A stretch of DNA of 7,270 nucleotides from Treponema sp. Lineage in GTDB: Bacteria; Spirochaetota; Spirochaetia; Treponematales; Breznakiellaceae. The notes under the pieces were generated by a model that was given only the letters and a program-made list of their open reading frames with translations, was not told the DNA's origin and did not search any database. The stretch's first letter is position 1; the number at the start of each line of letters is the position of its first letter. Made by a program: the position numbers and the translations under genes. The stretch lies in the NCBI GenBank assembly GCA_009776715.1, contig WRNF01000091.1:1-7270 (forward strand), read 5' to 3'. This document shows, piece after piece, positions 1-6,067 of this stretch.

Positions 1-136
1 GTAGAAGAAATTGGATAAATATATTAAAAGAAACAATAATAGAATAAATATTTGGAAATATAAAATGTAACTGTTGGGTAAAACGTCGCATAAATTTTTT
101 ATGTGTGAGCAGGCAGCTTTGTCTTGTCATACCCTT

Positions 137-170
137 CTCTGCGTTCTCTGCGTCCTCTGCGCCTCTGCGT
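137..170. repeat. Tandem CTCTGCG units, four copies
   Basis: Four head-to-tail copies of CTCTGCG followed by one or two variable pyrimidines begin at 137, 146, 155 and 163, so the unit is 8-9 bp. Motifs of this kind recur between genes in unrelated bacterial genomes and are usually taken as dispersed non-coding repeats; that part is recollection and has not been searched here. No coding sense is likely. Confidence 0.7.
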
Positions 171-186
171 GATGAATATTCGAAAT

Positions 187-207
187 AAGTTACCAAAAAG
201 ATGGTTC
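187..207 (+). repeat. Left arm of a diverged inverted 21-bp pair
   Basis: These 21 bases (AAGTTACCAAAAA then gatggttc) recur in inverted orientation at 529-549 with 19 of 21 positions identical; both differences are G/C swaps. Similarity stops abruptly on both sides. The two arms enclose the GC-rich hairpin and the PIN-domain remnant. They could be ends of a decayed small element or two copies of a dispersed repeat. Confidence 0.45.
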
Positions 208-223
208 GCTGCGCAGCGGAGCA

Positions 224-275
224 GCCTGCCTGTCCGCCTACCTGCGCAAGCAGGCACAGACGGGCGCAGGCAGGC
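224..275. repeat. GC-rich REP-like hairpin (CCTGCCTG family)
   Basis: GCCTGCCTG at 224-232 pairs perfectly with CAGGCAGGC at 267-275. Within the arms a second hairpin forms, CCTGC at 241-245 with GCAGG at 250-254, closed by the tetraloop GCAA, which fits the stable GNRA class. A ten-base palindrome, GCTGCGCAGC, lies just before it at 208-217. The GC content contrasts sharply with the AT-rich flanks, which suggests an inserted REP or MITE-like unit. No transposase gene is nearby. Confidence 0.6.
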
Positions 276-322
276 GGTAAAAAACCGAAGCGGTCTGTTC
301 TTTCAAGTTTTTATAATCATTT

Positions 323-463
323 TTAACTAAATTGATATAATTTTATTTTATGTATGAACCTAAAATCAGATACATTGTATGTTATTAATTCAATGTCCAT
401 TGTAATGGAAGTTGCTGCTATTAGAGCATCATCAATTTGTAAATTATGACTCTTGGGGGTAAA
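323..463 (-). pseudogene. VapC-like PIN-domain toxin, C-terminal remnant
   Basis: The last 46 codons of this frame read like the end of a VapC-family PIN-domain ribonuclease. Diagnostic segments are HNLQIDDALIAATSI, with the conserved acidic pair DD before the helix, and the terminal strand ITYNVSDFRFI with its N-x-x-D-F signature. A normal VapC is about 130 residues and begins with a catalytic aspartate near the N-terminus. Here the reading frame stays open upstream to an ATG at 583, but those 40 residues show no PIN character, and they cover a GTGCCAGGCAC palindrome at 472-482. About two thirds of the toxin, including the first catalytic acids, is therefore missing. No antitoxin gene is seen next to it. 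I read it as a dead toxin-antitoxin fragment. Confidence 0.7.
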
Positions 464-528
464 CAAAACCAGTGCCAGGCACCATAGGCGGCAACGCAGT
501 ACAACATTCACTTCCTGTCGGATACGCT

Positions 529-549
529 GAACGATGTTTTTGGTAACTT
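529..549 (-). repeat. Right arm of the diverged inverted 21-bp pair
   Basis: Reverse complement of these bases matches 187-207 at 19 of 21 positions. It lies directly upstream of the PIN-domain remnant, inside the stretch where the toxin homology has been lost, so the breakpoint of the pseudogene and this repeat may be related. Confidence 0.45.
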
Positions 550-570
550 GTGAAGCTATAGTTAAAAGCC

Positions 571-637
571 CACGGATTTCCACAGATTTACACGGATTAT
601 CTTAAATTTTAATCCTTATAATCCGTGAAAATCCGTG
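571..637. repeat. ATCCGTG inverted repeat, possible terminator for the operon
   Basis: CACGGATTAT at 591-600 pairs perfectly with ATAATCCGTG at 618-627 across a 17-nt AT-rich loop. A second outer pair, CACGGATTT at 571-579 with AAATCCGTG at 629-637, extends the structure with an asymmetric bulge. The motif resembles a dispersed 'aaaatccgtg' repeat that I recall between genes in many bacteria. Read on the minus strand it lies about 75 nt after the hydrolase stop codon and is followed by GGGCTTTTAAC, a weak T tract, so it may also end or protect the operon transcript. That role is inference. Confidence 0.6.
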
Positions 638-710
638 TGCATTTGACATCCAATGCCACCAAGTGCGGCTTTAGTTTGAAGTTACAGCCAAGCCAGGGAA
701 GTAAAATTTT

Positions 711-2006
711 TTACCGGGTAATATTAATTGGGCCGGGTTGGGACCATGTTACAAAAACTGGCATGGAAGTAACGGCTATGCTTGTATCTGCAGAAAATGT
801 TTCGGCTTTTCCCGAAACCGGATCATGCACGGTAAAACTGCCGTCAGGAACATGTACCTTAATTTTTAAGGAGGTTCCGGTTTTCCACAGCACAAGAGTT
901 CCGCCTTTCCCAGGGTCTTCAAAATAAAAAGCCTCCAGTGATTTGGGCAGGCTTTCCATTTCCAGTTGGCGGTAAACTGTTCCGGAAAGGCATGTTGCGC
1001 ATAAACGGAATGCTTCGGCGCCTTTTGATGTGTAATCGGAGTCGCTGCGCACAAGGCCAAAGTAATTCTCTGAATTAGCTCTCTTGCGGATTATTGGATC
1101 AGAGAGCTGGTACCACATAATTTTTTTTGCGCCATTAATTGCTAAATTAACAAAAGTCTTTACAATAAATGCAGGGAATTTTTTTTCAGTTGTGGCTGTT
1201 GGGTAAAGGCCCCCTGTCGGGTATCCAACTTCAGTAAGCCATATTTTGTCATCAAAACCGTAATCTGCAACAATGGCTTTGAATTTATTGTAAAGCAGCA
1301 CAGTGCGCCTGGGGTTTAATTCATAAGGATGAAAAGCAACAGCGCTTGCTTTTTCCATAGCGCCGGTTTCAAACAGGCCCCGGATAAACGGCTTTGGAAG
1401 TCCAAAAAAACCTCTGTTAAATGCGCCGCCTAAAACCAAAACATCGGCATCTTCTTCTCTTATTGCATCCAATGCCAGGCTGGTAAGGTTAAAAAATTCT
1501 TCTTTCGTTCCTTTCCAAAAATTAAAATTCGGCTCATTCCATATACACCATGCATCAACCCTGCCCTTGAAATGTGCTGCCATAGTACACACATAATCAA
1601 TAAAAAAATGCATTTTATCCTCAGGAATATAATAATGCCGTTTCCCGTCCGGGTGTATCCAGGGGGTATCATAAGCTAAAACAGCAAGGACATTTTTCCC
1701 CTGCGATTTTGCGGTGTCAACATAGGTATCGTAGTTGTCAAATTTCCATACATCGTCTTCCGGTTCAACCCTGTCCCAGAATAGGGTTTTAAGCAGCCAG
1801 CATGCACCCATTTTATCCAGAAGAGCGTATTCCTCTGCGGAATTGGAATCTCCGGCATGAACAAGACCGGCAATGTCCGATGGAATTTCTACCGGCCCGT
1901 TAACAGGCTTTGAAGCGCATGCCAATATCAGATATGCAGTTAGAAAACCCAAGAAAAAAAAAGCACAGCGAATCTTGTTTTTTTTAATTACAATCCCATT
2001 CCTCAT
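711..2006 (-). CDS. Lipoprotein glycoside hydrolase, clan GH-A (GH39/PslG-like)
   Basis: Probable secreted lipid-anchored sugar hydrolase of 431 residues. Residues 1-29 form a lipoprotein signal peptide ending in the lipobox LILAC, with Cys30 as the lipidation site. Residues about 45-345 read as a TIM barrel of clan GH-A: an early W-D-R-V-E-P segment at 77-82, the acid/base motif WNEPN at 156-160 (Glu158), the HPY motif at 226-228, and LTEVGYPT at 257-264, where Glu259 would be the nucleophile. Both catalytic acids are present, so it should be a retaining enzyme. Residues about 350-431 look like a small C-terminal beta domain. The layout resembles GH39-type hydrolases such as PslG, but GH5-related families cannot be excluded and the substrate is unknown. 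It is the last gene of the three-gene operon, 10 nt after the binding protein. The start ATG has only a weak purine-rich AGAAATA tract before it. An unusual CxxC pair occurs at 336-339. Confidence 0.85.
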   Translation of the reverse strand: MRNGIVIKKNKIRCAFFFLGFLTAYLILACASKPVNGPVEIPSDIAGLVHAGDSNSAEEYALLDKMGACWLLKTLFWDRVEPEDDVWKFDNYDTYVDTAKSQGKNVLAVLAYDTPWIHPDGKRHYYIPEDKMHFFIDYVCTMAAHFKGRVDAWCIWNEPNFNFWKGTKEEFFNLTSLALDAIREEDADVLVLGGAFNRGFFGLPKPFIRGLFETGAMEKASAVAFHPYELNPRRTVLLYNKFKAIVADYGFDDKIWLTEVGYPTGGLYPTATTEKKFPAFIVKTFVNLAINGAKKIMWYQLSDPIIRKRANSENYFGLVRSDSDYTSKGAEAFRLCATCLSGTVYRQLEMESLPKSLEAFYFEDPGKGGTLVLWKTGTSLKIKVHVPDGSFTVHDPVSGKAETFSADTSIAVTSMPVFVTWSQPGPINITR

Positions 2007-2024
2007 TTCTTATTTCTTATTTCT
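2004..2024 (-). repeat. Triple heptamer across the gene junction
   Basis: Read on the minus strand, three consecutive heptamers run AGAAATA, AGAAATA, AGAAATG. The first contains part of the stop codon of the binding-protein gene and the third supplies the ATG of the hydrolase gene. The tract is the only purine-rich sequence before that start, so it may serve as the ribosome-binding region. Since seven is not a multiple of three, gain or loss of a unit would change stop-to-start spacing. Confidence 0.7.
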
Positions 2025-3684
2025 CATTGTGAAAAGGCCCCATTACAACGCCCGGCAATGGCCGGAAGGCCTTAAAAACCAGGTACTTGAACGGATGAAT
2101 ATCAAGGGCATTGGGGAACCAGCCTCCCAGTTCTCCTGTGTCAACAATATTTATTGCAGGGCTAAAGGAAATGGGAATGACCGATCCGCGATCCAATAAC
2201 AGTTTTTCAGCTTGAGCAAGGGTTTCCCAGCGGGCATCTCCTTCTTCGTACATGGATTTATCCATGAGAGTTTCAAAATCATCATCATCATACTGCGCAT
2301 CGTTTAGATTTGAATTTTTGCGCCACATTTGAAGGAAAGAATAAGGATCGGCAAAATCGCCAATCCATGTAGTAATGCCAATTTGATAGCCGTCGAGTTT
2401 TAAAGCCATAAAATAATTCGCAAAAGGAGCCACTTCCACCCGCACGGTAAGGCCGAAACTTTCCTTCCATGTTTGGGCCATCAGTTCGGCAATCCGCTCT
2501 GCATCCGGAGACGGCGTTATTCGAACAACCAGTTCCGGCAAACCTTTGCCGCCTGGAAAACCGGCTTCGGCAAGAAGCGCTTCTGCCTCTTCTGTAATGC
2601 CTTCGCCTGAAAGACCGTCAAGTTTAGGATACCCCGGCAGGGGGTAAATAAGCGTTTTGGCCGGATGGTAATGATTGGACCGGATTTTATCCCAGGGCAA
2701 GACAAGAATAAGGGCGCGGCGCACTCGGAAATCATTCCAGGGTTTTTCCCCGCTGCGAAAAAAATAGTAGTGCGTGGCAAACATTGCATTTACCTGAATG
2801 CCGCTGCGGTCGGTAAGGGCATCAATATTTACATCGCCCGAAATCCAGTGTGCATTGCCCGAATTCCAAAGATAACTTGCTTCTTTTCCCGATTCGGTAT
2901 ATTTTACGGTTATTTTATTAAGGGATACATTATCCGCATCCCAATAATTGTCTGCCTTAACCAGAACAATTGCCTCATCATCCATTTCGCTTATCTTAAA
3001 AGGCCCGTTGGAAATGATGGATGAAGCCTGCCAGTCATTGCCATTCAGCATTGACGGATGGATTGGGCTAAAGGAATGGTGGCAGAGCATGGCCGGAAAA
3101 AATGAAGCCGGAGAATTAAGTTTTACCACAAGCGTAGTGGCCGATTGCGCTATTATTCCTATCTTTCCGTCATCTTTTAATTCGCCTGTCCGGTATTCCC
3201 TTGCCCCTTCAATTATGTCAAATAAACTTGAATATGGCGCATCACGGTTAGGCGACAGCATCGATACCCATGCGGCACGGAAATCGTTTGCTGTTACCGC
3301 ATCTCCGTTCCAGTATTTAGCGTTCTTTTTAAGGGTGAAAGTCCACTGTTTTTTATCTTCAGAAAGTTCCCATTTTTCTGCAACGCCGTAAACCGGCTCT
3401 ATTGTTACCGGGTTATATGTAAACAGCCCTTCATAGATCGCTGTGTACAATTGAGCTTCGCTTGCCAAATACGATTTACGAAAATCCAGTTCCACGTCGC
3501 TTTTTGACAGAGTAACTGTCAGTTCATCGCGAAGCTCCGTGCGGGGGCGTGTTTCTGCAAATTCAGGGCTTTCATCCAACTCTTCAGTTTCGCTTTGTGC
3601 AAAAAAATCATCCGGATAAACAAAATTTCCGGCCATTACAAACAAGAAACTAAACAACAGAGAATATATAATAATTTTTTTCAT
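2017..3684 (-). CDS. Periplasmic oligopeptide-binding protein (OppA-like, SBP_bac_5)
   Basis: Extracytoplasmic solute-binding component of an ABC peptide importer, 555 residues. Residues 1-29 are a Sec signal peptide with probable cleavage after FFA; no lipobox cysteine is present, so the protein should be soluble in the periplasm rather than lipid-anchored. An acidic linker (about 30-52) precedes the mature domain. Family landmarks are the LYTAIYEGLFTYNP segment (79-92), KWELSEDKKQWTFTLKKNAK with the following WNGD (104-128), the NGPFK motif (226-230), the G-x-x-x-A-D-P-Y segment near 442-448, and LDIHPFKYLVFK (527-538), which is normally close to the end of the protein. About 17 further residues follow. 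Residue 135 onward carries the usual DF-x-x-A-W pattern. No opp permease or ATPase genes are in the window, so the importer partners must lie elsewhere. It sits 19 nt after the helical-protein gene and 10 nt before the hydrolase gene. Confidence 0.92.
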   Translation of the reverse strand: MKKIIIYSLLFSFLFVMAGNFVYPDDFFAQSETEELDESPEFAETRPRTELRDELTVTLSKSDVELDFRKSYLASEAQLYTAIYEGLFTYNPVTIEPVYGVAEKWELSEDKKQWTFTLKKNAKYWNGDAVTANDFRAAWVSMLSPNRDAPYSSLFDIIEGAREYRTGELKDDGKIGIIAQSATTLVVKLNSPASFFPAMLCHHSFSPIHPSMLNGNDWQASSIISNGPFKISEMDDEAIVLVKADNYWDADNVSLNKITVKYTESGKEASYLWNSGNAHWISGDVNIDALTDRSGIQVNAMFATHYYFFRSGEKPWNDFRVRRALILVLPWDKIRSNHYHPAKTLIYPLPGYPKLDGLSGEGITEEAEALLAEAGFPGGKGLPELVVRITPSPDAERIAELMAQTWKESFGLTVRVEVAPFANYFMALKLDGYQIGITTWIGDFADPYSFLQMWRKNSNLNDAQYDDDDFETLMDKSMYEEGDARWETLAQAEKLLLDRGSVIPISFSPAINIVDTGELGGWFPNALDIHPFKYLVFKAFRPLPGVVMGPFHNEK

Positions 3685-3697
3685 ATACGGATTATTA

Positions 3698-3702
3698 CTC
3701 CT
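3698..3702 (-). promoter_or_regulatory. Ribosome-binding site AGGAG for the binding-protein gene
   Basis: AGGAG begins one base after the TGA of the upstream 464-aa gene and lies 13 nt before the ATG at 3684. Spacing is longer than ideal, but it is the clearest Shine-Dalgarno sequence in the window and points to translational linkage of the two genes. Confidence 0.6.
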
Positions 3703-3703
3703 G

Positions 3704-5098
3704 TCAGGCGCCTGTACTGACTCCCAGACGTTTCAATTGCTCTTCTTCTTCTTTGAAGGCACTGTAGTCGTGCCTAAGCTGGTTTGCTTTAACAATGCAA
3801 TTTTTAACAGAAGCCAATTCCGGCTTTATCCCCCTGATTTTTTCGCGTTCAGATTTTGGCAAACTGCTCTTGAAAAATTCATCCAGCGCTACCAACGTTT
3901 TGTACAGGGATTGGATATCCCGAATATTGCGCTCAAGGTAATTTAATATCTGGTCTTCCTGCATTGCTCCCAGTTTTTGAATAAGCGTGCTTTGCCCGTT
4001 TAGGCCGTTAAGGATTTTTGTTTTTTTGTCAAAATCAGCTTGGAAAACCAAAAAATTTAAATCTTCCCTTGTTTGCGTTCCTTTTGCAGGATCAAAATAC
4101 TGCAGTTCGTAAATAATATCTTCAGCATCGGAATGCATTATCGACCTAAGTAACTTACGTATCTTTTGCCAGATACCTTTTTTTTGGTTTTCAAGGGTTT
4201 CCTTATTTTCATTGATCTTTTCGGCAATTTCATTCATGGCTATTGCTGCCGATCCAACCGCTTGAATCCCGCTCATTAAAATTGCCTTGTAATCAATTTT
4301 AGGCTTAACAACCTTAGGTTTAGCTTCAGCAACTGTCAGTGTTTTTAATACCGCATCGCGCAAGGACTGGCTGTCTTTGGAAAAATCCTCCCTAATTAAC
4401 TCTTCGATAAATTCAGAATAAAAAAACGAACCGGGCATTATTGATGCCATCTTTTTTTTATAATTAACTACATTTGCTTCTGAAGCATGCATATTTTTTA
4501 TTGCATTTCGTACATTTAGTTTGTAAGTTTCCTTGTGGTAAATTGAAATGTTTTTTAAAATGCCCAATATCACAGCAGTGCTTTTTGGAAGTTTTGACAG
4601 TGATTCCCCGATTATGCTCAAGTTAATGGAATCAATATTTGACTTGGCGCTGTTGGTTATTTCCGAGAAAAATTTGGTGTTGTATGAGGGGGAATCGGGA
4701 GAAAAATTTATCCAATCGATATACCGAATAAGGCCGACTATCCTTCGAATCCGTTCAAGATTCAGGAAATCTACGCCAAATTGGTAAAAATTAACCAGGA
4801 AATCCAATTGATTATCGTAATTTGACAATCGAAGGGAAATTTGTTCCATTTTTTTTGCTTCAGGAATCGGTCCGGCTTCAGGAATTTCAAGATCGCTAAT
4901 TTTGGTTTCCTGTTTGTACGGATCCTCATGTATAAGCTTTTTTTTAAGCAAAATATTATACAGTACCGAAAAAGAAATTTGAAATAATCTAAGCTCTTCT
5001 TTTAGCTTGAAAATTTCTGATTTCTCTAACCAGTCTTTCCATGCTAATAATGCATGCGCAAGAGTATCAACATATTTTGGGGCAGAAACATCACTCAT
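3704..5098 (-). CDS. Conserved-looking helical cytosolic protein, function unknown
   Basis: I do not recognise this 464-residue protein. It has no signal peptide or clear transmembrane helix, a single cysteine (Cys434), and is predicted by eye to be almost entirely alpha-helical. The N-terminal half (about 10-250) alternates helices rich in Leu, Ile and aromatic residues. A basic, proline-containing linker (AKPKVVKPKIDYK, about 259-271) leads to a small-residue helix (SGIQAVGSAAIAMNEIAEKI, 276-295), which may be amphipathic, then charged helices that could form coiled coils (about 295-320, 380-455). The C-terminus is strongly charged, with EEEEQLKR. It opens the operon with the peptide-binding protein and hydrolase, so it may support their transport or regulation; this is inference only. 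The ATG lies next to a strong promoter with essentially no leader, and no Shine-Dalgarno sequence precedes it, consistent with leaderless translation. Confidence 0.85.
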   Translation of the reverse strand: MSDVSAPKYVDTLAHALLAWKDWLEKSEIFKLKEELRLFQISFSVLYNILLKKKLIHEDPYKQETKISDLEIPEAGPIPEAKKMEQISLRLSNYDNQLDFLVNFYQFGVDFLNLERIRRIVGLIRYIDWINFSPDSPSYNTKFFSEITNSAKSNIDSINLSIIGESLSKLPKSTAVILGILKNISIYHKETYKLNVRNAIKNMHASEANVVNYKKKMASIMPGSFFYSEFIEELIREDFSKDSQSLRDAVLKTLTVAEAKPKVVKPKIDYKAILMSGIQAVGSAAIAMNEIAEKINENKETLENQKKGIWQKIRKLLRSIMHSDAEDIIYELQYFDPAKGTQTREDLNFLVFQADFDKKTKILNGLNGQSTLIQKLGAMQEDQILNYLERNIRDIQSLYKTLVALDEFFKSSLPKSEREKIRGIKPELASVKNCIVKANQLRHDYSAFKEEEEQLKRLGVSTGA

Positions 5099-5105
5099 TA
5101 TTTAA

Positions 5106-5134
5106 ATTATAGCATACTATAGAAAAAAATGCAA
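5106..5134 (-). promoter_or_regulatory. Sigma-70-type extended -10 promoter of the operon
   Basis: On the minus strand TTGCAT (5134-5129) and a perfect TATAAT (5111-5106) are separated by exactly 17 nt, with TGC immediately before the -10, making an extended TGnTATAAT element. The usual start point seven bases past the hexamer would be 5099, one base before the ATG at 5098. The -10 overlaps a 5-bp inverted repeat, TATAG at 5108-5112 and CTATA at 5117-5121, which could bind a regulator or simply reflect divergent -10 elements. Confidence 0.7.
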
Positions 5135-5236
5135 GAAAACTTATGCCTGATATTTTTTTTTAACGCTAAAAAGACTAATTTTAAGGAATTTTATCTGAAA
5201 ATAATGCAAAATCAATTTTCTCGCCATATATATAGT

Positions 5237-6067
5237 ATGAAAAATTATAAAAAGAGCCTGCCGCTAAACGCGAAGCATCGGTTCGTGTTTTATTTTGCGC
5301 AGGCTGTCTGTTTAGCCCTTGGCGTTTTTTTTGTCTTAGGATGCGGAAAATCTTTAATTGATCCGCAGTATGTTCTTGAATTTCCCCGCCTTCCAGAAGA
5401 ATGGGACATGATGCTCGGCAGCCCGCAATGGAAACTGGAATGGACAGATAATGAAGGGCATAAAAAATCGAAAACAGTTAGCGGTAAAACAGAAATTGCC
5501 CTTGCCTCAACCTGGGCAAACGCTGTTATTGCCAAGCCTTTCTGGCCGAAAAAAGGGATTGAAGCCGGTGTGTTCAAGCCGGCGGGGGCCATTTTTCCGT
5601 TTGATGTTTCCGGGGAAAAACTTATTTTAAGCTGGCAGGGCGGCGTAGAAGCAGTTTTATACGATGAACTTGCTGCTGCGTACAATCAGGCAAATTCTGC
5701 CGCAAAAGCTTCCGTCCCTCGCCTGCCGCAATATTTTGACTGGGCCAGGTTCCGTCAGCTTTTTAGCGATTCTACCGTAAACGCCGATTTCCGCTCCGAT
5801 CCCTGGCTTGCCGATTGGGAAAATATTGCTGCCAGAATTGTTCAATCCGGTTTTGACAAACGGCGCTTGGTTCCGGAAGCAAGGAGCAGCAAAACAGCAT
5901 CGGTAAATGCCGGCCCCTGGATAGGAACTTCTCCTTTTTCCAGGCCTTTGCTTTTTGAAGGCATTCCCGCCTTTCCTGTGAGGGCGGCAACGGACACATG
6001 GGTTTCCAGCGAGGGCATTTTGCGCTGCAATGCCCAGACCTGGAATTTTGTGAAATTTAATTATTGA
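5237..6067 (+). CDS. Lipoprotein of unknown function
   Basis: Predicted exported lipoprotein of 276 residues counted from the ATG at 5237. A basic N-terminus is followed by a hydrophobic segment (about 16-35) ending in the lipobox VLGC, with Cys36 as the lipidation site. The mature part is rich in Trp, Phe and Pro and probably beta-structured: W-x-L-x-W near the start, then FKPAGAIFPFD, a mid-region with D-W-A-R-F-R, and a C-terminal SEGILRCNAQTWNF. I recognise no family. The start is uncertain: the frame is open back to an ATG at 5129, and another ATG lies at 5204 with AAGGA 16 nt ahead. The 5129 start would put the cysteine at residue 72, an improbably long signal, and overlaps the -35 box of the opposite promoter, so 5237 is preferred on signal-peptide grounds. 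It has no obvious Shine-Dalgarno sequence. The gene is divergent from the operon and converges with the kinase-like gene. Confidence 0.78.
   Translation: MKNYKKSLPLNAKHRFVFYFAQAVCLALGVFFVLGCGKSLIDPQYVLEFPRLPEEWDMMLGSPQWKLEWTDNEGHKKSKTVSGKTEIALASTWANAVIAKPFWPKKGIEAGVFKPAGAIFPFDVSGEKLILSWQGGVEAVLYDELAAAYNQANSAAKASVPRLPQYFDWARFRQLFSDSTVNADFRSDPWLADWENIAARIVQSGFDKRRLVPEARSSKTASVNAGPWIGTSPFSRPLLFEGIPAFPVRAATDTWVSSEGILRCNAQTWNFVKFNY

Larger units (their letters stand above)
1..322. other. Non-coding, repeat-rich intergenic stretch
   Basis: No convincing gene is visible. The first 120 bases or so are very AT-rich and without recognisable signals. A short plus-strand frame from the left edge stops at 45-47 and could be the last 14 codons of a gene outside the window, but that is too little to call. 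From about 137 onward the composition changes sharply to GC-rich repeat elements, listed separately. The region looks like a landing zone for dispersed short repeats. Confidence 0.6.

Noticed and set aside
3..47. Possible C-terminal end of a gene entering from the left (14 codons to TAA)
   Set aside because: Too short to tell from chance in AT-rich DNA.
1..129. Open minus-strand frame running off the left edge from an ATG at 129
   Set aside because: AT-rich, no Shine-Dalgarno sequence, and residues show no family pattern; 43 codons is too short to support a gene.
124..330. 68-codon plus-strand open frame
   Set aside because: It is built from the tandem CTCTGCG units and the GC-rich hairpin; low-complexity product, no ribosome-binding site, no protein-like pattern.
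643..648. Perfect TTGACA on the plus strand
   Set aside because: No -10-like hexamer at 16-18 nt spacing and no downstream plus-strand gene.
701..714. GTAAAA-TT-TTTTAC palindrome at the hydrolase stop codon
   Set aside because: Stem is almost purely A-T and too weak for an intrinsic terminator.
625..927. 100-codon plus-strand frame
   Set aside because: Lies opposite the hydrolase C-terminus, which has much stronger protein evidence.
2051..2064. CCGGC-AATG-GCCGG small hairpin near the end of the binding-protein gene
   Set aside because: Inside coding sequence, five-base stem, no T tract; likely codon coincidence.
2948..3391. 147-codon plus-strand frame
   Set aside because: Antisense shadow of the peptide-binding protein.
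5129..5236. N-terminal extension of the lipoprotein from ATG 5129
   Set aside because: Would place the lipobox cysteine at residue 72 and overlaps the opposite -35 box; kept only as an alternative start.
5290..5685. 131-codon minus-strand frame inside the lipoprotein gene
   Set aside because: Shadow frame; the plus-strand frame has a signal peptide and lipobox.
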